Below are positions 1 to 5,237 of a DNA stretch of 5,724 nt, in pieces. Position 1 is the stretch's first letter, and each line of letters starts with the position of its first letter. The notes beneath the pieces were generated by a model, which was not told the origin of the DNA, made no database searches, and was given only the letters and a program-made list of their open reading frames with translations. The translations under genes were made by a program, and so were the position numbers. This stretch comes from JBDSEG01 sp039920165 (GTDB taxonomy: Bacteria > Pseudomonadota > Gammaproteobacteria > Burkholderiales > Burkholderiaceae_C): positions 1 to 5,724 of the forward strand of contig JBDSEG010000167.1 in assembly GCA_039920165.1 (NCBI GenBank), written 5' to 3'.

Positions 1-26
1 GCGGCGCCATGCCTACGCGCAACGGT

Positions 27-488
27 CTATTGCTGCCGTTGCCGGAACGTTTCGTGGCAGGCGTTGCAGGCCTTGTTCAGATCCACAATCGCGGGCTTGA
101 TGCTGGCTTCATTGCCCGTCTTGACAATAGCGACGAACTTCGCCATCTCGGCGAACATCGTCTCCTGCGCGGCCTTGAACTTCGCGGGATCCGAATAGAC
201 TTCGGGCAATGCCCGGCTCTTCACACCCTGCGTGCTCGGCTCGAAGCTGTCCCAGGCCATCCTGATCAGCACATCGAGGTAGCCCGCATTGCGCGCGACG
301 ATGGCGCCGTCATAGGGAATCCTGCCCTGCGCCATGGGCAGCAGGGAATAGAGGTACTTGGCCTGCAATATCATCGCCGCCTGGCGCTGCTCGACGAGGA
401 CCTCGGGCTTGACCTGCGCTACGGCGTTAAAGGAATATCCCGCACCGATTACGAGGGCCAGTGCTGGCCCGAGAAACACTCTGTTCAT
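27..488 (-). CDS. Class II cytochrome c (cytochrome c'/c556 family), periplasmic
   Basis: A 153-residue secreted monoheme cytochrome of the four-helix-bundle class II family; members carry electrons or bind NO/CO in the periplasm. Residues 1-24 form a signal peptide (MNR, hydrophobic core, AVA before Gln25), leaving a mature chain of about 129 residues, the usual family size. The heme motif CNACH is at residues 141-145 near the C-terminus, followed by ETFR, where Arg149 matches the conserved post-heme Arg. The N-terminal RQAAM (35-39), the PYD segment (58-60) and MAWDSFEPSTQ (77-87) match helix-A and loop landmarks of cytochrome c'. Met39 sits where five-coordinate cytochromes c' often have Leu, so a six-coordinate c556-like heme is possible. 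An in-frame upstream extension to 680 was rejected because the signal peptide starts exactly at 488 and a purine-rich GGACGGA lies just upstream. It is divergent from dusA, with its own promoter candidate. Family is certain; physiological role is unknown. Confidence 0.93.
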   Translation of the reverse strand: MNRVFLGPALALVIGAGYSFNAVAQVKPEVLVEQRQAAMILQAKYLYSLLPMAQGRIPYDGAIVARNAGYLDVLIRMAWDSFEPSTQGVKSRALPEVYSDPAKFKAAQETMFAEMAKFVAIVKTGNEASIKPAIVDLNKACNACHETFRQRQQ

Positions 489-528
489 GCGTTCCGTCCG
501 TGAGGGTGCCCGAACGACCTGCGCCGCT

Positions 529-552
529 CGGAATAAAAAAACGAGTATTCCG
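529..552. repeat. Perfect 7-bp inverted repeat overlapping the cytochrome c' promoter
   Basis: CGGAATA (529-535) is matched by its exact reverse complement TATTCCG (546-552), separated by 10 bases that include an A run. The centre lies between 540 and 541. The right arm overlaps the predicted leftward -10 box (544-549), and the left arm falls around or just after the predicted transcription start. That is a typical position for a repressor operator. It could also be a short hairpin at the start of the leader. No known regulator consensus is recognised in it. Confidence 0.5.
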
Positions 553-572
553 GTTTGCGACTTGTGGGTCAA
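544..572 (-). promoter_or_regulatory. Predicted sigma70-type promoter of the cytochrome c' gene
   Basis: Read on the minus strand, TTGACC (complement of 567-572) matches five of six positions of the -35 consensus. After an optimal 17-base spacer comes AATACT (complement of 544-549), matching four of six positions of the -10 consensus. Transcription would begin near 536-537, giving a leader of about 48 bases before the ATG at 488. The pairing and spacing make this the best promoter candidate in the window. Confidence 0.5.
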
Positions 573-580
573 CCCGCCAT

Positions 581-638
581 CGCGCTCCAATGCGCGGGGA
601 CCATTGCCATGCCAGGAAGATCGCGGCATTGGACAGCG
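581..638. repeat. Long-armed inverted repeat between the divergent promoters
   Basis: TCCAATGC (586-593) is perfectly inverted as GCATTGGA (626-633). After a two-base mismatch on each side the pairing continues with CGC (581-583) against GCG (636-638), giving 13-base arms with 11 paired positions around a 32-base centre. It lies upstream of the leftward -35 box and directly upstream of the rightward TACAAT element, so it could be a shared binding site or, if transcribed, a stem-loop. Function is not known. Confidence 0.4.
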
Positions 639-640
639 GA

Positions 641-646
641 TACAAT
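641..646 (+). promoter_or_regulatory. Candidate -10 element for dusA
   Basis: TACAAT matches five of six positions of the -10 consensus and would start transcription near 653, about 48 bases ahead of the preferred dusA ATG at 701. No good -35 box lies at 16-18 bases upstream, and there is no TG extension, so either an activator is needed or the match is fortuitous. Confidence 0.3.
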
Positions 647-700
647 CAGTCGTGGTTTCCCAGCGCGATGCCACGACCACGACTGCCGCACCTCAACGGG

Positions 701-1681
701 ATGAATTACCCCGCACATCGCTTTTGCGTTGCCCCGATGATGGACTGGACGGACCGGCACTGCCGGTTCTTCCACCGCCAGCTTTCGAAGCGCGCGCGCC
801 TTTACACCGAGATGATCACGGCGCCCGCGCTCGCGCACGGCGACGTTCCGCGCCATCTCGACTTCCATCCCGCCGAGCATCCGGTGGCGCTGCAGCTCGG
901 CGGCAGCGACGCAGGCGAGCTGGCGCGCGCTGCGCGCCTCGGCGAACGCTGGGGCTACGACGAAATCAACCTGAACTGCGGCTGCCCGTCCGAGCGCGTG
1001 CAGACGGGGAGCTTCGGCGCATGCCTGATGCGCGAGCCTGTGCTCGTCGCGCAATGCGTCGCGGCGATGCGCGACGCGGTGAGCGTTCCGGTGACGGTCA
1101 AGCACCGGATCGGCCTCGATGCCGAGGAAGACTACGGCTTCGTTCGCGACTTCGTCGGTACGCTCGCCGCCGCAGGATGCGAGGTGTTCATCGTCCACGC
1201 GCGCAACGCGGTGCTGAAGGGACTCTCACCCAAGGAGAACCGCGAGATCCCGCCGCTGCGCTACGAGCGCGTGCGATGGCTGAAGCGCGACTTTCCGGCG
1301 CTGACCTTCGTGCTGAACGGTGGTTTGACACAAATCGATGCGATCGCGGCCGAGCTGGGTCCTGTCGACGGCGCGATGGTCGGACGGGCCGCGTACCACG
1401 ATCCCTACCTGCTGGCGCAGGTCGACCGCGCGCTTTTCGGCGCCGACGCCGCGCCGCCTTCACGTGCGGAGGTTGTGCGCGCGATGATCGAGTACGCGAG
1501 CGTCGAGGTCGGGCGCGGCGTGCCGCTGCGCGCGATCGCGCGCCATGTGCTCGGGCTTTACCACGGCCGCAGCCGGGGACGGATTTTTCGCCAGCTACTG
1601 TCGGATGCCGCGCGCCTGCGTGACAACGACATCGGCCTATTGCAAAAGGCGGTCGCCGTGGTCGAACCCGCGAGCCGCTGA
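701..1681 (+). CDS. dusA: tRNA-dihydrouridine(20/20a) synthase DusA
   Basis: A 326-residue FMN- and NADPH-dependent cytoplasmic enzyme that reduces uridine 20/20a in the tRNA D-loop to dihydrouridine. The N-terminal TIM barrel begins with CVAPMMDWTDRHCR (9-22), the DusA flavin-binding signature, followed by YTEM (35-38), HPVALQLGGSD (60-70) and YDEINLNCGCPSERVQ (86-101), where Cys95 is the catalytic acid. Lys134 and Arg136 in VKHRIG and His166 in IVHAR are the expected flavin/tRNA-contacting positions. SPKENREIPPL (176-186) is characteristic of DusA rather than DusB or DusC. NGG (206-208) and MVGRAAY (226-232) complete the barrel, and a helical tRNA-binding C-terminus ends near VLGLYHGR (283-290). 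Length fits the family. An in-frame ATG at 668 would add 11 residues but has no ribosome-binding site; the start at 701 is preceded by a weak ACGGG. It converges with the diheme cytochrome gene, 4 bp away. Confidence 0.97.
   Translation: MNYPAHRFCVAPMMDWTDRHCRFFHRQLSKRARLYTEMITAPALAHGDVPRHLDFHPAEHPVALQLGGSDAGELARAARLGERWGYDEINLNCGCPSERVQTGSFGACLMREPVLVAQCVAAMRDAVSVPVTVKHRIGLDAEEDYGFVRDFVGTLAAAGCEVFIVHARNAVLKGLSPKENREIPPLRYERVRWLKRDFPALTFVLNGGLTQIDAIAAELGPVDGAMVGRAAYHDPYLLAQVDRALFGADAAPPSRAEVVRAMIEYASVEVGRGVPLRAIARHVLGLYHGRSRGRIFRQLLSDAARLRDNDIGLLQKAVAVVEPASR
731..757 (+). other. Potential dusA-type phage/island attachment site, unoccupied
   Basis: The codons for APMMDWTDR at the 5' end of dusA are the region used as the attachment site by a known family of dusA-specific tyrosine integrases. 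Here the site looks intact, with no integrase gene or duplicated dusA start within the flanking sequence shown. Homology of the site is implied by the conserved protein motif; use by an element in this organism is not shown. Confidence 0.3.
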
Positions 1682-1685
1682 ACGA

Positions 1686-3131
1686 TCAAAGCTTGCGCAG
1701 ATAGGCGAGCAGCGCCGGAACCTCGGCGTCGGTGAAGGGGCGATCGATGACCGGCGGCGTGACGCCCGGCTGCGTGGTGAGCAGCGGAGCTGCCGGGTTC
1801 TGGACCTGTACGCGCAGAAAGAACTGCTTGTAATGCTCAAGCATGTCTTCGAGCGTCGCGGCGGTGTTGTTGATGAAATACGGGGCGGTCCGGCTGATTC
1901 CGCGCAGATTCGGAATGTCCATGTGCTCGATGTCGCCGGGGCCTCCCGCGGCTGGGTAGCCGGTAAGCAGCAGGCGTCCCGGATCGGACGTCGTGACCCG
2001 CGTGACGCAGGCCGGCTGCGGAGCCGCTCCGCCGCAAAGCGTGCCGCTCGGCGCAACGCCGCTGTTGGTGATCTCGTAGGTGCGCACATTCTTCATCTGA
2101 CTCGCGCTGCACGGTGCGAAAGAGAAGCGCGGCGGCGTGACGTTGTCGACCGGTCGGGGGCAGGCGGTCGCGATGCTGTGGTATCGGACCAGGGCGGTCG
2201 GCGTTCCCGGGGTCCCCTGCAGGATGGGCGTGCTGCCGCTGGGGTGACCGCCCATGTTGCCGTGGCATTGCGCACACGAGCGGTTGAAGACGGTCTTGCC
2301 CGCTGTCTCCAGCGCGTTCAGCGCCGGGTCAGGATCAGGCAGCGGGTTCGTGCCGGCAGCGATGGCGGCAGCGAGGGTCTTCACGGTGGGCGAGGAAAAC
2401 TGTGTACTCTGGAATGCGGCCAGATCGTCCACGAAGCGAGCCGGGGGGTCGGCCAGGGTCGCGGCATGGAGGCGCAGCGCGCTGAGCGCCTGGTTCTGCA
2501 GCGTGTCGATGCGACCATCGAGCTGATAGCCACCGCTCTGGTTCGGACCCCGCGCCCAGCCAGGCGCAGCGCCGTCGGGGCCGGTGATGCTGGTGTCCAG
2601 GATCGAGGGAACCGAGCGAAAGACGTCGGCGACGGTTTCGTCGGTCGGCCGGGCCGATGGCGGGCAGGGAACCGACGAGCCGCAATCGAGAAGCTTGACG
2701 TTTGCAGGGAGCGGGATCGTGACGCGAATCAGCCCGTTCTGCGTGAGACTGGTGAAGTCGCGCGCGGTGTCTCCGTGGGTCCGGAAATCGTCAGCGTCGA
2801 TGGCGCGAAACAGCGGGTCGTCGACGCCCGTCGCCATCATTTTCGCGAACCTCGCCTGCGCCGCTGCTGGGGTCAGCTGAAAGTTCTCGGAATCCATATG
2901 ACAGTCGGAGCAGGCGCGGCCATTGCCTCCCAGGCCCACCAGGGTGCGGTCATGGAAGTTTGCCTTGCCTCGACAGACCGCGGTGTCGACCGCTGCGGCC
3001 GGCGCCGCGGTGCAGCCGTCGGCGTCGATGGTGGGGCCCTCGTCATCGCCACCGCCGCAGGAGGAGAGCGCAAGCCCGACGAACAGCGTCAGCGCTGCCA
3101 CAAACTGGATTTTGCCTGGGCGATGTTTCAT
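1686..3131 (-). CDS. Diheme cytochrome c lipoprotein, distantly like cytochrome c peroxidase/MauG
   Basis: A 481-residue periplasmic, probably membrane-anchored diheme cytochrome. Residues 1-24 are a lipoprotein signal with lipobox LSSC (Cys25 lipidated), followed by a Gly/Asp-rich linker. Heme site 1 is CSDCH (74-78, bases 2898-2912); heme site 2 is CAQCH (286-290, bases 2262-2276). Near the C-terminus, IPNLRGISRTAPYF (406-419) and NNTAATLEDMLEHY (421-434) resemble the 'TLRN..TAPYFHDG..ATLEE.V.HY' block of cytochrome c peroxidases and MauG-like proteins, and ALLAYLRKL (473-481) is a typical cytochrome c ending. The about 208-residue spacing between hemes is longer than in classical peroxidases. 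Eight further cysteines (40, 53, 150, 156, 324, 341, 366, 375) fall in close pairs and could form disulfides. Two hemes, export and lipidation are well supported; peroxidase activity is not, and a purely electron-transferring role is possible. The ATG at 3131 has no clear Shine-Dalgarno but fits the signal peptide. It is divergent from the CadC-like regulator. Confidence 0.88.
   Translation of the reverse strand: MKHRPGKIQFVAALTLFVGLALSSCGGGDDEGPTIDADGCTAAPAAAVDTAVCRGKANFHDRTLVGLGGNGRACSDCHMDSENFQLTPAAAQARFAKMMATGVDDPLFRAIDADDFRTHGDTARDFTSLTQNGLIRVTIPLPANVKLLDCGSSVPCPPSARPTDETVADVFRSVPSILDTSITGPDGAAPGWARGPNQSGGYQLDGRIDTLQNQALSALRLHAATLADPPARFVDDLAAFQSTQFSSPTVKTLAAAIAAGTNPLPDPDPALNALETAGKTVFNRSCAQCHGNMGGHPSGSTPILQGTPGTPTALVRYHSIATACPRPVDNVTPPRFSFAPCSASQMKNVRTYEITNSGVAPSGTLCGGAAPQPACVTRVTTSDPGRLLLTGYPAAGGPGDIEHMDIPNLRGISRTAPYFINNTAATLEDMLEHYKQFFLRVQVQNPAAPLLTTQPGVTPPVIDRPFTDAEVPALLAYLRKL
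2262..2276 (-). other. Heme-binding motif CAQCH of the diheme cytochrome
   Basis: On the minus strand these 15 bases read TGT GCG CAA TGC CAC, the second CxxCH motif (residues 286-290). It is preceded by ETAGKTVFNRS, the usual 'G..F...C..CH' context of a cytochrome c domain. Confidence 0.85.
2898..2912 (-). other. Heme-binding motif CSDCH of the diheme cytochrome
   Basis: On the minus strand these bases read TGC TCC GAC TGT CAT, the first CxxCH motif (residues 74-78). The run GGNGRACSDCHMD resembles the N-terminal heme site of cytochrome c peroxidase-like proteins. Confidence 0.85.
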
Positions 3132-3169
3132 GATTGGGTGAAAGGCGTGGACGATGGCGTCACAATCGA

Positions 3170-3227
3170 CTGAAGCTCGCTGGAAGTCGTGTGCCGCGTC
3201 TGAAAGTTTCCTGAAAAATGGCTGAAC
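3170..3227 (+). promoter_or_regulatory. Phased CTGAA direct-repeat array, candidate operator of the CadC-like regulator
   Basis: CTGAAGC begins at 3170, CTGGAAG at 3180, CTGAAAG at 3200, CTGAAAA at 3211 and CTGAACT at 3222. The spacings are 10, 20, 11 and 11 bases, so all copies lie on one face of the helix. The last three form a 7-plus-4 tandem arrangement like PhoB/OmpR-type boxes, which bind winged-helix domains of the kind encoded immediately downstream. The array spans the regulator's first possible start codon (3218), which suggests autoregulation and possibly control of the divergent diheme cytochrome gene. Its function is an inference. Confidence 0.45.
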
Positions 3228-5209
3228 TCGGACCGATGCCGCTGTCGCATCGCTATGCCTTTGGCGACTTCGTGCTGGAGCCGTCGGAACAGCGCGTGCG
3301 TCGCCTTGACGGCGAAACCCTCGATCTCTCGCCGCGGCTGTTCGCAGCCTTGCATCTGTTCGTCGAAAGCGGCGGCAGGCTTCTCGGCAAGGACGAACTG
3401 ATGCAGGCGCTGTGGCCGGGGCTGGTGGTCGAAGAAAACAGTCTCAGCCAGGTCGTCTCGGGCCTGCGGCGGGTTCTTGCCGACGATACGGTCGGTAGCC
3501 GTTACATCCAGACCGTTCCACGCCGCGGCTTCCGATTCGTCGCCACGGTGACGGTGTTGCCCGATCAGGCGAAGCCCGAGAAACGGCCGCCGGCCGCGCC
3601 GGACCCCTTGCCGGACGCTTCGCCGCCGGCCCGGAGCAACGTGGCGGGGGACATGCCGATCGGCGGGCCGGTCCGTCAAGCCTTCGGACGTCGACGCCTG
3701 CTGAGCTTCGCATGGGTGGCAGGCGCAGCGACGAGTGTGGGAGGCATCGCCTGGTGGATGTCGCGCGGCACGCCCACGACCAGCGCCATTGCACGAGCTC
3801 CCACGCTTGCGGTGCTGCCGTTCAAGCCGTTGACGGCCGAGGGCCGCGACGAGCTGCTGGAAATGGGCATGGCCGACAGCTTGATCGGGCGTCTGTCGAC
3901 CGTGCCGGGGCTGGTCGTGCGCTCGATCGGATCAGTGCGCCGCTATGCCGGCGCCGACCAGGACCCGTTGCGTGCCGCGCATGATCTCGATGTGGCCTGG
4001 ATCGTCGACGGCTCGCTGCAACGGCGGGGCGACCAGTTGCGGGTGACCGCGCGGCTGCTTCGCGCCGCGGACGGCGGCGCGCTCTGGAGCGGCAGCTTCG
4101 ACGAAACATTCACCAGCGTCTTCGAAGTGCAGGACTTGATTTCGGAACGCGTGGCGCGGGTTCTGGCGCCCAGCCTTGCAAGCCTGGCGGATGCGCGCCA
4201 ACCGCCGGCGCGCCTTGGAGGAACGCGCAACTTCGACGCGTACCAACTCTACCTGGCGGCGTCGCAACACGCGCAAGACGTGCGCGCCGAGGGCCTGCGC
4301 AAGAGTATCGCGCTGTACAACCAGGCGCTTGAAATCGACGCTGGCTATGCGTTGGCCTGGGTGGGCCTTGCCGAAACCCACCGGCGCAGCCTGTTTGGCG
4401 CCGACGCGCGGCCCTCGGCGGTGTTCGAACCGGCCGGGCTCGCCATCGAGCGTGCGCTGGCACTCGTTCCGAACCTGGCCGAAGCCCGTACCGAGCAGGC
4501 CTTCAGACTCTATTGGTTCGAATTCGACTGGGCGGGTGCCGAGAGCGCGTTTCGCCGGGTGCTTGCTATCAATCCGAACATCGCCATGGCCCACTTCGGC
4601 CTCGCCAGTCTGTTGCTGAATCAGGACCGACCCGAAGAGGGTTTCGCGCAGCTGCGGACCGCGCGCGAACTCGATCCGATGTCGCCCGTGCTCAACACGC
4701 TGGAGGCTTCCTACCTGCTCGAAGCGGGACGGCACGACGAGGCCCGTATGCGTTTGAAACGCGCCCTGGATATAGCGCCCAGGTTCTGGCTCGCCCACTG
4801 CACGCAAGGTCTGCTGCATTTTGTCGATCGGGAGCCCGCGAAGGCCATCGCCGAGATGCGCAGTGCGGTGCTGCTCGCGGAAGGCAACTCGCGTCCCGGC
4901 GCCCTGCTGGCCGTCTACCTCGCGCGCGTCGGCGAGACGGAGGAGGTGCGAGCGATCCTCGCCCAGATGCTCACCCAGGCCAAGGCACGCTACGTGCCGC
5001 CTTCATCGCTCGCGGCGGTGTACGTCGCGTTGGGCGAGATGGAACGTGCTCTCGATGCGCTTGACCAGGCTTACGTGACTCACGATACCCGTCTCACTTT
5101 TCTGAAGGACGATCCCCGGCTGGCCGATTTGCGCAGCGAGCCGCGCTTTGTCGCGCTTATGCACAAGCTGAAGCTCGATCGCTTTGGACCGGGATTGGCG
5201 CCGCTGTAA
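3218..5209 (+). CDS. CadC-like membrane-anchored winged-helix regulator with TolB-like and TPR domains
   Basis: A 663-residue one-component transmembrane transcription regulator. Residues 12-110 form an OmpR/PhoB-type winged helix: YAFGDFVLEP (13-22), LSPR (37-40), LLGKDELMQALWPG (55-68), a recognition helix near ENSLSQVVSGLRRVL (73-87) and the wing RYIQTVPRRGFRFVA (95-109). A Pro/Ala-rich linker (115-150) leads to RRR (158-160) and one membrane segment (161-181), so DNA binding is cytoplasmic and the rest periplasmic. Residues 195-318 match the TolB/FlgO-like domain of CadC-type regulators and TPR adenylate cyclases (LAVLPF, IVDGSLQRRGDQLRVTARL, LWSGSFDE). Residues 340 to about 620 hold roughly six TPR units (362-388, 407-435, 439-469, 472-503, 506-537, 540-570), probably for protein contact. 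The ligand is unknown. The ATG at 3218 gives the longest frame; the ATG at 3236 (MPLSHRYAFGDF) is equally plausible, since relatives usually begin just before this strand and neither start has a strong ribosome-binding site. It diverges from the diheme cytochrome gene over 86 bp. Confidence 0.92.
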   Translation: MAELGPMPLSHRYAFGDFVLEPSEQRVRRLDGETLDLSPRLFAALHLFVESGGRLLGKDELMQALWPGLVVEENSLSQVVSGLRRVLADDTVGSRYIQTVPRRGFRFVATVTVLPDQAKPEKRPPAAPDPLPDASPPARSNVAGDMPIGGPVRQAFGRRRLLSFAWVAGAATSVGGIAWWMSRGTPTTSAIARAPTLAVLPFKPLTAEGRDELLEMGMADSLIGRLSTVPGLVVRSIGSVRRYAGADQDPLRAAHDLDVAWIVDGSLQRRGDQLRVTARLLRAADGGALWSGSFDETFTSVFEVQDLISERVARVLAPSLASLADARQPPARLGGTRNFDAYQLYLAASQHAQDVRAEGLRKSIALYNQALEIDAGYALAWVGLAETHRRSLFGADARPSAVFEPAGLAIERALALVPNLAEARTEQAFRLYWFEFDWAGAESAFRRVLAINPNIAMAHFGLASLLLNQDRPEEGFAQLRTARELDPMSPVLNTLEASYLLEAGRHDEARMRLKRALDIAPRFWLAHCTQGLLHFVDREPAKAIAEMRSAVLLAEGNSRPGALLAVYLARVGETEEVRAILAQMLTQAKARYVPPSSLAAVYVALGEMERALDALDQAYVTHDTRLTFLKDDPRLADLRSEPRFVALMHKLKLDRFGPGLAPL

Positions 5210-5237
5210 GCACTCGTCGGCCTCGATGCCGGGACAA

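Larger units (their letters stand above)
489..700. other. Divergent intergenic regulatory region between the cytochrome c' gene and dusA
   Basis: This 212-bp stretch has no convincing gene; reading frames crossing it are upstream extensions or antisense frames of the neighbours. It holds an AT-rich patch with a run of seven A (535-541), a sigma70-like promoter facing left, a -10-like TACAAT facing right, and two inverted repeats, one over the leftward start region and one between the two promoters. These are listed separately. The promoter and repeat calls come from visual matching only. Confidence 0.7.

Noticed and set aside
489..680. N-terminal extension of the cytochrome c' gene to 680
   Set aside because: The extra 64 residues would bury the signal peptide, cross the predicted promoter, and look nothing like the family.
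461..700. Upstream dusA starts at 461 or 668
   Set aside because: The 461 start would overlap the divergent cytochrome gene and add 80 residues of unrelated sequence. The 668 start adds only 11 poorly supported residues without a ribosome-binding site, though it cannot be fully excluded.
358..1623. A 421-codon plus-strand frame over the cytochrome c' start and dusA
   Set aside because: Its product is extremely Arg/Ala-rich and out of frame with the clear DusA reading frame.
3132..3169. Promoter boxes for the diheme cytochrome gene and the regulator
   Set aside because: Scanning both strands of the 86-bp spacer gave only partial matches (such as CACAAT at 3161) without a partner at proper spacing, so no specific promoter is called.
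1545..3173. A 542-codon open frame on the plus strand across the diheme cytochrome gene
   Set aside because: It is antisense to a gene with two CxxCH motifs, a lipobox and family-like blocks. Its product is a low-complexity Arg/Gly/Ala-rich chain with no recognisable domain, as expected from GC-rich codon bias on the opposite strand.
3932..4819. A 295-codon open frame on the minus strand inside the regulator gene
   Set aside because: It is antisense to the TolB-like/TPR region, with no domain, signal or start-site support.
5217..5232. Possible terminator hairpin CGGC-ctcgat-GCCG after the regulator gene
   Set aside because: The stem is only four pairs plus a wobble, and no T-run follows on either strand.
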